Positions 25,542-36,015 are shown, numbered from the stretch's first letter. The stretch: DNA of 64,000 nucleotides from an uncultured Planctomycetaceae bacterium (GCA_903858815.1 CAIOKE010000251.1:37110-101109); one strand, 5' to 3'. The notes: generated from the letters alone by a model not told the origin. Program-made: numbers and translations.

Positions 25542-28169
25542 TTACACCTGCCCCGGCACAAATCCACCTGCCGCCACCTGCTCAAACACCAGTTCCAGCA
25601 GTGACACTTCCGCAGCCTGCGCACCAGTCCGTGCACTCAACACGTCTGCAGATCCCGACACTGTCGCCATCGGCGATATCGTCACACCAGCACTCTCAAC
25701 TGCAGCAGCAATCGTGTCCTGCTCGGCGGATGGTTGTATCCGCGCTGCCACGATCTGCTCGGATTGAACTGACGCCCGGGACAACAAGTCCTCTGCAGAC
25801 AGCCCGAGCAAATCCACGGCGAGATCCGGTGCGGCGACGAGTTGTGGCGATTCAACATCAACGTCGTTCGACACAACGCGGAAGAAATATTCCTCGGTAC
25901 TCAGACTGTTGCCCCGAAAATCAATGGCCTTCAGCCACAGTCGATAATCCCCCGGAGCCAGTGTGGCTGACGGTGTCCATGTCGTGCCGGATAAGGCCGT
26001 GGCTGAGGCGACCGTTTGATCATCAGAATCCAGCAGCCGAGCCTGATACGATGTGACACCGGCCACGGCCGTCCAGCTGAACACCGGATTTCTCTCTTTG
26101 GTCATTGCTGAAGGTCGCAGTACTGTCGACGGAGTCTTGAACTCAAAATGCAGCGGCGCACTCCACGTATGCCAGATACCCGACAGATCCCGGCCGCGAA
26201 CCCACGCCGTATAAGACGACGGCTTCAGGGATGACAACAGCAGTGATGTCCCCGCAACTTTCGTATTCCTCAGTACCTGCGATTCCCCGGTCGCCCGATC
26301 ATCAATCCAGACATCATAAGCCACCGCACCCTGCAGGCGATCCCAGCGCAACTCAGAAACCGAAGTAAAGTCTGATGCACGGACACCAACGCCCGTCACG
26401 ACGTAAGTCACCAGCATATTGCCGGGAACTCCCCAGCCTGTCTGGTCACCAGCAGCATTCTTTGCCCGGATCCACACCAGATAACGCCCCACGGGAACAC
26501 GCGGTACCGAAACGGTCGTGCCAATAACATTCATGTTACGAAAATACTGCTTCACCCCCGTAGACAGCGAATCCACCCAAACGTCATATGTCGCGGCACC
26601 CGGAACACTCAGCCACTCGATATTCAGAGTATTATTCTTCTGGGGAACCGAGACATTCTGCAGCACAGGGACCGGTCGAGTCTGCCACACGGCCAACGGA
26701 CTCCACGTACTTAACAGCCCCTTCGCTGTGACTGCCCGAACCCACACGTTATATGTACCAATTCCCAGGTCAACCTGTGGCACAAAGAACGTGTCTTTAA
26801 TACCACTGGCCACCACAAACCGCGTCTGCTTCGTGGTCACATTATCAATCTGGATGGAATACGAAGCAGCCGACTCGACAGCGGTCCACGAGAACTTTGG
26901 GCGAGCGGTTGCCACGGTCTGGACACCGACCGGCAACAGTGGAGCCGTTCTGTCCGCAACACTCAGCTTCAGACTGGCCGGCGTATACCCGCTGGCCGCT
27001 GCAGACACAATCAGCGATGTCGTGCCATCAACCGCATTGTCGGCAATCGCCTGAATTGTCACCGAAGCACTTTTCTCGCCCGCCGGTATCGTGATCGACG
27101 TTGGCAGTGTCGCCTCCAGCGGATTACTGTTCATCAACTGGATCGTCACCGCATGACCGATTGCGACCCCCCGAGTTGCCGTAACCACAGCGGTATTACC
27201 CGCTCCCCGCTCATTCACCACGGCGCTGCTGGAAGTCAGAGTCAGTGGCACAGGCGTCACATCAAGACTGTCAAAATCCACTTTCACATTCAGCGAACCA
27301 ACTTCCGCCTGACGCACGGCCTGAACAATTTCCCCATCCATCAGGAATTCCGCTGACACCAGCCACGAACCCGGATTGACATCCAGAGCATAGCCCCCCG
27401 AGTTCCCGATGTCCGTCACCAGCACTTCACCAGTTGTCAGATTACGCGCGGCCACCGTACCGGACCGCACCGCCTCACCCGGATCATAAAACTGGTCATT
27501 ATCAAGATCACTGTAAACCACACCCGTGATGTACGTCTTTCCGCTGACTTTGCCGAAATCCGTGACCACCATCGATGCGTTATACGTGGGACCGCTGACG
27601 TACTGACCATAACGCACACCGACGCCAAGCTCGTCATAACCCGCATCCAGCAGGTTACGACGATGCACACTGCTGCGCCACAGATTCAGATGGCGGTCAT
27701 ACACCTGTTCCAGCTGATCAATCGGCTCTGTTGACCCACCCCACGACAGATTCTCACCGACAAACCCGGTATATCCCAGCAGGTCGGCGCGCTGCTGCGG
27801 ACCATTCTTGCTGCCCGCTGTGTAATGACTGAAATAGTTCCGGTCGAGCATGTCCTGGGCATGTGCTCCGGCCGAGTCAATCAGCATCTGCTGCGGCGCC
27901 AGTGGCTGCCGCGGATCAGGCTTCAGAGTCCCGGCGACGAGATCAAAATTCAGGTCAATCCCCAGACGCTCGGCTTCACCACCCGGATCCATCCGAGCCC
28001 GATTCAGCAGCTCTACCAGCAGCTGCTCGTTGTCCGTCATCTGCAGAGCAGTCAACAGCTGACGAGACTCCAGCGTCTCTGCCGTCAACTGCCCGGAACG
28101 CAGACGCCGACGATGATCTCGACGCAGAATCGAACGAATCGCAGACAAAAATCCAAACGAACCGCGCAT
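25542..28169 (-). CDS. Large secreted CAP-domain protein with LE-x-R-x-LL N-terminal motif
   Basis: An 875-residue protein. A basic N-terminus leads to LESRQLLTA (33-41), a variant of the LEPR-XLL motif found at the start of planctomycete surface giants. A CAP/SCP domain follows (about 47-215) with family segments such as NYFSHYTAG, GENLSWGG and HRRNLLDAGYDELGVG. Next come an SdrD-B-like carrier segment (GVVYSDLDNDQFYDPGE), a Calx-beta-like region (about 300-390), and four or five fibronectin-like repeats with recurring YDVWVD and SWTAV. The start is uncertain: ATG 28169 was chosen, ATG 28190 is also possible, and the frame is open to 28430. It is probably cell-surface located; its activity is unknown. 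Confidence 0.8.
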   Translation of the reverse strand: MRGSFGFLSAIRSILRRDHRRRLRSGQLTAETLESRQLLTALQMTDNEQLLVELLNRARMDPGGEAERLGIDLNFDLVAGTLKPDPRQPLAPQQMLIDSAGAHAQDMLDRNYFSHYTAGSKNGPQQRADLLGYTGFVGENLSWGGSTEPIDQLEQVYDRHLNLWRSSVHRRNLLDAGYDELGVGVRYGQYVSGPTYNASMVVTDFGKVSGKTYITGVVYSDLDNDQFYDPGEAVRSGTVAARNLTTGEVLVTDIGNSGGYALDVNPGSWLVSAEFLMDGEIVQAVRQAEVGSLNVKVDFDSLDVTPVPLTLTSSSAVVNERGAGNTAVVTATRGVAIGHAVTIQLMNSNPLEATLPTSITIPAGEKSASVTIQAIADNAVDGTTSLIVSAAASGYTPASLKLSVADRTAPLLPVGVQTVATARPKFSWTAVESAASYSIQIDNVTTKQTRFVVASGIKDTFFVPQVDLGIGTYNVWVRAVTAKGLLSTWSPLAVWQTRPVPVLQNVSVPQKNNTLNIEWLSVPGAATYDVWVDSLSTGVKQYFRNMNVIGTTVSVPRVPVGRYLVWIRAKNAAGDQTGWGVPGNMLVTYVVTGVGVRASDFTSVSELRWDRLQGAVAYDVWIDDRATGESQVLRNTKVAGTSLLLSSLKPSSYTAWVRGRDLSGIWHTWSAPLHFEFKTPSTVLRPSAMTKERNPVFSWTAVAGVTSYQARLLDSDDQTVASATALSGTTWTPSATLAPGDYRLWLKAIDFRGNSLSTEEYFFRVVSNDVDVESPQLVAAPDLAVDLLGLSAEDLLSRASVQSEQIVAARIQPSAEQDTIAAAVESAGVTISPMATVSGSADVLSARTGAQAAEVSLLELVFEQVAAGGFVPGQV

Positions 28170-28527
28170 GCCAGCATCCCCCGATGTCATCCGCCAGAGT
28201 CTTTCACACGGGCCACGCTGTCCTGCCTTCACAGCAGCGCGCGACAGACCGTTGCCTGAACGCAACGAACAGAACCGCCGGCAGCCATTACTGCACAGGC
28301 AGTTCCAAACTGCGGTAACAGACGGAATTTTTCTGCCCGGATGCAAGGGCAGGGCAGTCCTGAGCTGAGAACAGCTGCGGGAATCTGCAGCACATTCCCG
28401 CATTCCGCGAAACCAGCAGCCCGTCAGCACTCCAGCGACGAGAACTGCGTCAGTCGGCGGTCAGCCCATCGCATCATGTCGCGATGCGTGGCGAATCAGC
28501 AGCATATGATGCCAGAACACAACACCC
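28170..28527. other. Gene-free spacer upstream of the CAP-domain gene
   Basis: About 360 bases between the CAP-protein start and the end of the DUF1552 gene. The CAP reading frame continues without a stop for about 260 bases, but the sequence is Cys/Arg-rich and unlike a signal region. The promoter of the CAP gene should lie here. No repeat or RNA was seen. Confidence 0.35.
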
Positions 28528-29793
28528 TCAGATCTCACTCACCACACCGTCGCTGGCACCAAACTGCTGCGTCTCCTGCCCCAGATGCTGCAGCATTCGC
28601 ACAAACAGATTGGACATCCTGCGATTGCTTCGGGCATCGCCAGCAACATGTCCCTGATGTCGGAATCTGCCACCTGCCAGCAGCACCGGCAGATTCGAAT
28701 TGTCGTGAGACGATGAATTCCCCAGATTGCTGGCATACAGCACAGCAGTCCGATCCAGCAGAGTCTCACCGCCTTCCTGTGTCTCTCTGAGCCGATCCAG
28801 AAATTCTCCGAACACCCGCATCTCAGCTTCCTCTATCAACGCCAGCTGCTCCAGCTTCGCGGGATCCTGGCCGTGATGAGATGCATCATGATGCCCCAGA
28901 TTCACGCCCGGAATCTCCGGACGATCCTGTGTTCCCAGCCAGAGCGATACACAGCGAGTCGAATCTGTCTGCAGCGCAAGGTGCACCAGACTATACCACT
29001 GCCTCGAACGCTCCAGCAGCTGCGCTCCTCCAAACTCCGAAGTCGGAGCCTGCATGCTGACTGTGGGCTTCGGAGTCTTCGCCCATTGCTCGTCCTGCTG
29101 CAGCATCTGCTCCGCTTCACGCAACGCGCCCAGAAACAGCTCCAGCCGCTGCCGGTCCGCACGCCCCACCCGACGACTCAATGTATTGATCTGACCGCCC
29201 ACCCCGTCAAGGACACTCTGCCCGTCACGCACTCGCTGCAGCTCCCGCGCTTCTTCCTCCGGAGTCCCTGCCAGAAACAGTCGACGAAAGACCTGCATCG
29301 CTCGACTCTCTGATGGAATCCGCACGCCACGCCGATTCCACGACGCATTGCCTCCACCCAGCACCAATGACGGAAAACGCGTCAACCGCCCAACCTGAGC
29401 AGCCGCCTCCTGCTCCAGTGAGATCCCATTCCGAATGTCATTCTCACGAATCTGCGCTGGAGCCACGCCCGTGAACAGTGCGACTTCCGCAAAATGACCG
29501 GCTGCGTAGTGATGCGACATCCCCGAAAACACCGTCAACTGACTGCGATGCTGGTCAATCGCCTGCAGATAACGACTGGCCGTGTACTGCGGCCCCGCAT
29601 CCTGCGGAAAAAAATTGGGCCCGTACATTCCCAGGGGCTGCCCAACCAGCACCATTCGCAGCGGATCAGTCGATGTCTGCGCTGACTGCGTTCGTGGCTC
29701 CCGCACATGCCCCATCGCCTCCAGCAGGGGCAAACCCAGAGAGATCCCACCGGCACGCAGCATCAGCCTTCGATTCAGTCGTCGTACCGCCAT
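28528..29793 (-). CDS. DUF1552 domain protein
   Basis: A 421-residue protein. The N-terminus (RRLNRRLMLRAGGISLGLPLLEAM) resembles a twin-arginine or hydrophobic export signal, typical of DUF1552 proteins. The body then shows family features: LVGQPLGMYGPNFFP, TVFSGMSHHYAAGHF, LGGGNASWNRRGV, the central YSLVHLALQTDSTRCVSLWLG and a late YASNLGNSSSHDNSNLPVLLAGG. DUF1552 genes in planctomycetes regularly follow DUF1592-type cytochrome genes, as here (24-base gap). They are presumed to work together in the periplasm, but the reaction is unknown. The frame and length are normal. Confidence 0.9.
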   Translation of the reverse strand: MAVRRLNRRLMLRAGGISLGLPLLEAMGHVREPRTQSAQTSTDPLRMVLVGQPLGMYGPNFFPQDAGPQYTASRYLQAIDQHRSQLTVFSGMSHHYAAGHFAEVALFTGVAPAQIRENDIRNGISLEQEAAAQVGRLTRFPSLVLGGGNASWNRRGVRIPSESRAMQVFRRLFLAGTPEEEARELQRVRDGQSVLDGVGGQINTLSRRVGRADRQRLELFLGALREAEQMLQQDEQWAKTPKPTVSMQAPTSEFGGAQLLERSRQWYSLVHLALQTDSTRCVSLWLGTQDRPEIPGVNLGHHDASHHGQDPAKLEQLALIEEAEMRVFGEFLDRLRETQEGGETLLDRTAVLYASNLGNSSSHDNSNLPVLLAGGRFRHQGHVAGDARSNRRMSNLFVRMLQHLGQETQQFGASDGVVSEI

Positions 29794-29817
29794 CTCTGAA
29801 ACTCCCGCAGTAACCCG

Positions 29818-32328
29818 TCACTTCCACAGAAACGCTCGACTGTTCACAACCTCGTGAACCACACTCTGAAAACCGTTGCCATCCGCTTCCAATCGCCCCA
29901 CAATCTCGTCCAGCAACTGTCGATCGGCAAACTGCACTCGAGCACTGGTGCTGAATTCCAGCACATGCTGCACAACGTTCCTGATCAACTGCACACGCTG
30001 CTCAAGCAGCAACTGACGATACTGGCGAATATTCGCGAAAGGACGCCCGTCCGAAAACTGCCCGGCAGGATCCACCGCCGGCCCCCGATACACCGGACGC
30101 CCCGAACGATATGGCAACTCCACTGGCCCTCCGTCCGTTTTCACATTCACCCGATAAAACTCACGATATCCCCCGATCGGATCGAAAGACTCCAGAGCAA
30201 ATCCGGGGGGATCAATGTGGTTGTGACAGGTCGCACAGGCCGGAGTGTTCCGGTGCGCCGCCAGCTGCTCCCGAATCGTCGTCGCACCCCGAATATCCGG
30301 CTCAATCGGAGAAATATTGGGTGGCGGCGGAGCGGGAGGCGTTCCCAGCAGACGATCCAGCACCCACGCACCTCGCAGCACCGGAGATGTCCGCGTTCCA
30401 TCCGCTGTAACCTTCAGCACCGCAGCCTGCGTCAGCACTCCGCCCCGCACAGAATCTTCCGGTATCGACGTCCGTACCGGAACACTGCCTCGCAGTCCCG
30501 CAATCCCGTAATGCTGCCCCAAACGCTCATTCAGCATCGACCAGTCGGACTGCACAAATTCCAGCACACTCGCATTCGTCCGCAGAACCTCCTCAAAAAA
30601 CAACTCAGTCTCACGCTGCATGGACCACAACAGGAGCGGGTCAAAATCCGGATACAGCGCGGGATCCGGCAACGTCGCCTGAATCCTGCGCAGATCCAGC
30701 CACTGACCCGTGAAACTGGTCGTGAATCGTCGCAACTTCGGTGACTTCAGCATCCGCTCAACCTGACTGCGACGCCCCTCCACTGTTGCCAGCTGCCCGG
30801 CAGCAGCAGCCGATAACAACTCCTCGTCCGGACCCGAACACCACAGAAAATACGACAGCCTCGAGGCCAGCTGATACCCGTCCAGCAACTCCCCAGGCGG
30901 ATTGTCCAGCAACAGCAGAAAACCGGGCGACGTGAAGATTTGCTGCAGCCCATACTGCATCGCTTCGAAAAATGATGCCCCGGCATCCAGCCTCCCATGC
31001 ACCATCGCAATCACCTGCTGCTGCTCTTCGGCCGTCGCCGGACGCCGAAAAACACGGGCCATCAAACGTCGTAATAATCGCTCTGAATCCGCCCGAGGAT
31101 CCTCGGAACTCGGCACCAGCGGATCCGCTTCCCACTGCTGTATCGGACGCCCCTCACGAATCACAGGCACACGACCACCAGACTGTTCCGCTTTCACGAC
31201 GGAACGAGCCTTTAACGGGAGCTCGTCAAATAAGGCCCGATATCCATTCCCCGGCCAGTCCCCGATCGGCCCCTCAAGTCGCAGCCAGTCCACCCGCAGC
31301 CCGGCTCCGGTATACTCCTCAATCGGACGCTTGAAACGACGGATGTCCCAGTACGTCAGCAGGTTCACAACAAACGCCTGCCGCGGACCCAGCTCGCACT
31401 CAAATTCAAGCACCTGCGGTGCACCCGCCGGTATGTCCACCACGTCATACAGCTCAGGACCCTCGCGACCACTCTGCTGCACCCGCATCAATCCCACGGG
31501 AATCGACTGCACACCCTCGCCCACCGCAGCCGCCTGCATCCGAATCCGATACCGCCCCGCTGCTGGCACCGCCGCCGTGGCACACAGGCCGTAACGCGGC
31601 AGCTGCGTGTAAAAAATCAGGGAATCACCGTCAAGCCGACAGCTGCGGCCCAGACCCTCGCGGAAATTCGGCCCCTTCTCGGTGATCACTCGACCGGTAC
31701 GCTCATCTGAAAACGGTATCTGCGGACTCATGGGTACAACCGCCCGGATCACGCGCGCAGCTGCCTCCTGATACTTCAGAAAATGCACCGCCGAAAGATC
31801 CAGCGAGGCACTCTGATTTTCAAATCCACCCCGCGGTCCATCTTCTGGCAGAATGTCCGAAACCGACACTCGCATCCCCAGCAGATCTTCCAGAGTATTC
31901 TCGTATTCGAATGCTGTCAGCCGCCGAATCATCGCCCGGCCATCCTGCTGCTGCCGTTCCAGCGACGCCCTGTGCAAAGGCCCCCGCAACAAACTTAACA
32001 GCCGCTCACGCTCTGCCGGCCAGTCAGCAGGCTCAGCCTCTGCCGGAGGCATCTGCCCCGACTGAATCCGATCGTGCACTCGCTCCCACACGGCTTGTGC
32101 CGACTGCTCTGCAGAATCCGCCAGCGGCTGATCCAGCCGCAGACCCCCGGACTGCACCTCAGACCCGTGACAGCCACTACAGTGACGCTGCAGCAGGCCC
32201 GAGACCTGCGCCCCAGGAAACTCTTCCCCCGCAGGGCCTGACACACCCGCTTCGCCAGCAGAAGCCGCAACGCCCAGCCTCGTCCACAGCAGCACCAGAC
32301 AGCCGAACATTCGAGCCCCGACAGTCAT
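29818..32328 (-). CDS. DUF1592/DUF1588/DUF1585 family c-type cytochrome protein
   Basis: An 836-residue exported protein. The signal peptide is about 1-23. A single haem-binding C50-x-x-C53-H54 (LLQRHCSGCHG) lies in a planctomycete cytochrome domain. The order DUF1587 (RRLTAFEYENTLEDLLG), DUF1595, DUF1592 (YQLASRLSYFLWCSGPDEELL), DUF1588 and DUF1585 (NVVQHVLEFSTSARV) follows. C-terminal CATCHNHIDPPGFALE carries a second CxxCH. I chose the ATG at 32328 because GGGGAGGGG lies upstream and a signal peptide follows. It is upstream of DUF1552 in a two-gene operon, consistent with a secreted redox-linked enzyme whose substrate is unknown. Confidence 0.93.
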   Translation of the reverse strand: MTVGARMFGCLVLLWTRLGVAASAGEAGVSGPAGEEFPGAQVSGLLQRHCSGCHGSEVQSGGLRLDQPLADSAEQSAQAVWERVHDRIQSGQMPPAEAEPADWPAERERLLSLLRGPLHRASLERQQQDGRAMIRRLTAFEYENTLEDLLGMRVSVSDILPEDGPRGGFENQSASLDLSAVHFLKYQEAAARVIRAVVPMSPQIPFSDERTGRVITEKGPNFREGLGRSCRLDGDSLIFYTQLPRYGLCATAAVPAAGRYRIRMQAAAVGEGVQSIPVGLMRVQQSGREGPELYDVVDIPAGAPQVLEFECELGPRQAFVVNLLTYWDIRRFKRPIEEYTGAGLRVDWLRLEGPIGDWPGNGYRALFDELPLKARSVVKAEQSGGRVPVIREGRPIQQWEADPLVPSSEDPRADSERLLRRLMARVFRRPATAEEQQQVIAMVHGRLDAGASFFEAMQYGLQQIFTSPGFLLLLDNPPGELLDGYQLASRLSYFLWCSGPDEELLSAAAAGQLATVEGRRSQVERMLKSPKLRRFTTSFTGQWLDLRRIQATLPDPALYPDFDPLLLWSMQRETELFFEEVLRTNASVLEFVQSDWSMLNERLGQHYGIAGLRGSVPVRTSIPEDSVRGGVLTQAAVLKVTADGTRTSPVLRGAWVLDRLLGTPPAPPPPNISPIEPDIRGATTIREQLAAHRNTPACATCHNHIDPPGFALESFDPIGGYREFYRVNVKTDGGPVELPYRSGRPVYRGPAVDPAGQFSDGRPFANIRQYRQLLLEQRVQLIRNVVQHVLEFSTSARVQFADRQLLDEIVGRLEADGNGFQSVVHEVVNSRAFLWK

Positions 32329-32619
32329 CTGTTGCCCCTCCCCGGCAGCGTCCCTGAACCAATGTCCCGGAAAACGTCTCACACACACCCGATTCTCCCC
32401 GCCGGGCCACAGGCTGTCACTCTGGAAGCCCCCTCAACCTGCAGAAATTCCGGTTTTAGACCGATCCCGTACGCTCCCCGGACATCGCCTTTCTCTGACC
32501 TCTGGCTTTTCCTGCCCGCATGCTGGACAAGTTGGCCAATCTCACGGCATGCTACACAGAGTGTCGTAGCCTCGCTCGACCCGTCGCACTTCAACCTGGC
32601 ATTCCTGCAGGAGCAGCCC

Positions 32620-34785
32620 ATGCGGTTGGCTTTCCCCGCTTTTGTCCTTTTCATCGTGTTCATCCAGTCCAGCCTCTGTGCTGCGGATAACCGAACCCCT
32701 GAGGCTGATATGCAGCAGCGCCCACTGAATATCGAAGACCTGTTTTCCTTTCGCCGAATCTCCCCACCAGCACTCGATCCCACCGGAATGTGGGTCGCCT
32801 GGTCGGCCGTCGAAATCACCGACTCGCACAACAACAAATCCGTCTCGCGAATCTGGGTCGCCTCCGTCGACGGACAAACCCCACCTCGACAACTCACCAG
32901 TACCGCGGCAAAAGACAGCAATCCTCGCTGGTCACCCGACGGACGCTGGATTCTGTTTGAATCCAGTCGCTCAGGTTCAGGCCAGCTGTGGGCCATCAGC
33001 ACATCCGGCGGAGAAGCCCGCCAGCTCACCACGCTCAGCACCGGAGCCTCCGGTGGGCTGTGGTCACGCGATGGCAGCAAAATCGTCTTCAATTCCGCCG
33101 TCTATCCCGAGTTCTCACACCTCCCCTTCGCTGAAAGTGACGCGAAGAACAGAGCAAAGGCCGATGCGATTGCCGCGTCGCCAGTCAAAGCTCGCACCTT
33201 CCGTCGCCTGTTCTATCGACACTGGGACAGCTACGTTGAAGACCGTCGCCAGCACCTGTTCGTCGTGGATGTCACCGTCAATAATGAACGTGACCTGCAG
33301 GTCAGCGAACCGCGTGACGTTACCCCCGGTGACCGCGACGCCAGTCCCACGTCCTCCACGTTCTCCGCACCTCAGGACTACTGCTTCTCGCCCGATGGCT
33401 CACATATCGTCTTCTCAGCAGTGCCCGCAGAAAACGAAGCGTGGAGCACCAATTACGACCTGTGCCGCGTACCCGCCGCCGGTGGTGCCACAGCGTGGGA
33501 AACACTGACGACCGGAAACCCGGCCGCCGACGGACACCCCGTCTTCTCCCCGTCCGGGAAAAAGCTGGCCTGGCGCACGCAACGCAAACCGGGCTACGAA
33601 GCAGACAAGTGGGAAATTGTCGTGGCTGACTGCAGTGCCGATGGCGCCCTCACCAGCCCCTCCGTATCACTCACAGCCGAAGTCGATCTGTCATTCGATG
33701 AAATCGTCTGGCGTTCAGACGACGAAATCCTCAGCACTGCCGAAATGCGCGGCGAAAAACCGGTCTTCGGTATTTCCGTCAGTCGCCCCAATGTGGCCAG
33801 CCGAGCCCAGTCAGCCGGAACCATATCCAGCCTCGCTGTTTCCGCGGACGGCTCTATTCTTGTCGGTAATCACAGCACACTGCGGTCTCCCAATGAAGTC
33901 TTCTCAACACTGCTGGAAAAGGATGTCCTGCGTTCCCGCGTCCCCGTACTGAATATCTCAGCCGCCAACAGTAATATGCTCAGCAAACTGCAGCTCCCCG
34001 AAGCCACTTCGGTGGACGTCGTCGGTGCCGACGGCGACCCCATGCAGATGTGGATCCTCACGCCCCCGGGGTTTGATAAAAACCGTCGCTGGCCCCTCGC
34101 ATTCCTCGTGCATGGCGGACCACAGGGGGCCTGGGCCGATGGCTGGAGCTTTCGCTGGAATCCACAGATCTGGGCCGCCCAGGGCTATGTCGTCTGCCTG
34201 CCAAATCCACGCGGCAGCACCGGCTTCGGACAGAAATACACGGACCAGATTGCCGGTGACTGGGGCGGTCGCTGCTTCGTCGATCTGATGGCCGGTCTGG
34301 ATTACATGGAAAAACAACCGTGGATCGACACTGACCGCATGTTTTCCGCCGGGGCCTCCTTCGGTGGCTACATGATGAACTGGTTTGCCGGACAGACCAC
34401 CAAATTCCGCACGCTCGTCAACCACTGTGGCGTTTACAACTTCGACAGCATGTACGCTACCACCGAAGAGCTGTGGTTCGACGAACATGAACACGGTGGA
34501 CCCCCGTGGGGCCCCAATCGCTCTTCCTACGAAAAGCATTCGCCGCACCGCTTCGCCGCCAATTTCAAAACACCCATGCTGATCATCCACAACGACCTCG
34601 ACTTCCGCGTCCCGGTCAGTGAAGGACAGCAGATGTTCACAACACTGCAGCGGCTGGGTGTCCCCAGCAAATTCATCAATTTCCCGGATGAAGGCCACTG
34701 GGTACTCAAACCCGCCAACAGCCGTTACTGGCACAACGAAATCTTCAGTTGGGTCCGGGAATACTGCCCGCCCGGAGCCCGCTGA
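32620..34785 (+). CDS. S9 family prolyl oligopeptidase/acylaminoacyl peptidase
   Basis: A 721-residue exported peptidase. The signal peptide is about 1-22. A WD40/TolB-like propeller (about 30-400) has repeats such as DSNPRWSPDGRW. The C-terminal alpha/beta hydrolase has S580 in GASFGGY, D661 in NDLDFRVP and H693 in DEGHWV. It is expected to trim oligopeptides in the periplasm. I chose the ATG at 32620 because GGAG lies just upstream and a signal peptide follows; the frame is open further upstream by chance. The 291 bases before it form the divergent spacer to the DUF1592 gene. Compare the hydrolase-propeller protein at 9340, which has the opposite domain order. Confidence 0.93.
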   Translation: MRLAFPAFVLFIVFIQSSLCAADNRTPEADMQQRPLNIEDLFSFRRISPPALDPTGMWVAWSAVEITDSHNNKSVSRIWVASVDGQTPPRQLTSTAAKDSNPRWSPDGRWILFESSRSGSGQLWAISTSGGEARQLTTLSTGASGGLWSRDGSKIVFNSAVYPEFSHLPFAESDAKNRAKADAIAASPVKARTFRRLFYRHWDSYVEDRRQHLFVVDVTVNNERDLQVSEPRDVTPGDRDASPTSSTFSAPQDYCFSPDGSHIVFSAVPAENEAWSTNYDLCRVPAAGGATAWETLTTGNPAADGHPVFSPSGKKLAWRTQRKPGYEADKWEIVVADCSADGALTSPSVSLTAEVDLSFDEIVWRSDDEILSTAEMRGEKPVFGISVSRPNVASRAQSAGTISSLAVSADGSILVGNHSTLRSPNEVFSTLLEKDVLRSRVPVLNISAANSNMLSKLQLPEATSVDVVGADGDPMQMWILTPPGFDKNRRWPLAFLVHGGPQGAWADGWSFRWNPQIWAAQGYVVCLPNPRGSTGFGQKYTDQIAGDWGGRCFVDLMAGLDYMEKQPWIDTDRMFSAGASFGGYMMNWFAGQTTKFRTLVNHCGVYNFDSMYATTEELWFDEHEHGGPPWGPNRSSYEKHSPHRFAANFKTPMLIIHNDLDFRVPVSEGQQMFTTLQRLGVPSKFINFPDEGHWVLKPANSRYWHNEIFSWVREYCPPGAR

Positions 34786-34842
34786 AACGCGGATTCCCTC
34801 ACTGCTGCTCACCCTCACCGCCCGCCTTTGAAAAAGTTCGTC

Positions 34843-36015
34843 ATGTCAGCAACCGGTATCGATCTGCTCCGCTCCGCCGGAACCCCCGAGCACATCCTCG
34901 ACACGCTTGAACAGGCACTGCTGGACCAGCAGGATTTTCATCGCTGGTTCGATGCCCGCATGATTCGAGCCCGCCGTCAACTGGGCCTGCCCCTGACCCA
35001 GCCCACCTCGCTTCGAGACATTCCCGAAGCACAGGAGGCTGAGTGGAGGAAGGCCTACACGGATGCCGCTCGGGACGCCGGATACCACTTTCTCCGCAAT
35101 AATCAGCTCGCAGATGCGTGGGCCTACTTTCGCACAATCCGGGAACCGCAGCCGGTACGCGATGCGATCGAACAGCTTGTGCAGTCCAGTGATGGAACGC
35201 CCGGTGCCGACACCGATGAAGTCCTCAACGTAGCACTCTACGAAGCAGCTCATCCCGTCGCAGGCATCACTCTGCTGCTCCGGACACACGGCACCTGCAA
35301 CACCGTGACTGCCCTCAGTCAGATGATCGGGCAAATGACCCCCGCAGAACGCCGACAGGCCGCTGCTGTTATGGTCCGACACCTGTACGCCGATCTGCTG
35401 GCCAACGTTCGCCGCGATGTCGAACGACGACAGCCAGCACTGAAACCCTCACTTTCACTCCGCGAACTGATCGCCGGACGCGAATTCCTGTTCGCTGATG
35501 GCAACTACCACATCGACGTGTCGCACCTGCACTCGATTGTCGGATTCGCACGACACCTGCATCGTGAAGACCCGGAGCTGCGACTGGCCATTGACATGAG
35601 CCTCTACGGACAGCAACTCAGCGAACACCTGCGTTATCCGGCCGATGTTCCCTTCGATGATTACTACTCCGCCAGCGAACAGTTCCTGCAGGCAGTGGCC
35701 GGCATCGATGTTGCCGCCGGTCTGAACTGGTTCACACAGCGTCTGCAGCAGGAACCCGATGCACCCGATCAGCGACTGATTGCGTTCGTCCTTGTCGACC
35801 TCGCTCAACGCTGCGGAAAAACCGCGGAAATCCTGCCCATTGCAGCACCACACCTCTCCAGAATGGAAGACCCTAACGGGTTCTCATTCACCGCCTGCTG
35901 CGTGGAATCCGGTCGACTCGATCTGCTGGAAACCACAGCACTGGAAAACAATGACCTGCTGGCACTGGCAACCGTCCTGCTGGTCAGGCAGACTCCACCA
36001 CCAGCCTCCGCCTGA
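34843..36015 (+). CDS. Conserved-looking protein of unknown function
   Basis: A 390-residue, apparently soluble protein without signal peptide or helices in the membrane. It is mostly alpha-helical by composition, with helical-repeat-like spacing of Ala/Leu and many His/Arg residues. Segments such as FLFADGNYHIDVSHLHSIVGFARHL and DMSLYGQQLSEHLRYP look conserved, and HIDVSHLHS could bind a metal. I recognise no family. It starts at ATG 34843 or TTG 34828. It lies 57 bases after the S9 peptidase and 34 bases before a glycosyltransferase, so it may be co-transcribed with the latter. Confidence 0.6.
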   Translation: MSATGIDLLRSAGTPEHILDTLEQALLDQQDFHRWFDARMIRARRQLGLPLTQPTSLRDIPEAQEAEWRKAYTDAARDAGYHFLRNNQLADAWAYFRTIREPQPVRDAIEQLVQSSDGTPGADTDEVLNVALYEAAHPVAGITLLLRTHGTCNTVTALSQMIGQMTPAERRQAAAVMVRHLYADLLANVRRDVERRQPALKPSLSLRELIAGREFLFADGNYHIDVSHLHSIVGFARHLHREDPELRLAIDMSLYGQQLSEHLRYPADVPFDDYYSASEQFLQAVAGIDVAAGLNWFTQRLQQEPDAPDQRLIAFVLVDLAQRCGKTAEILPIAAPHLSRMEDPNGFSFTACCVESGRLDLLETTALENNDLLALATVLLVRQTPPPASA

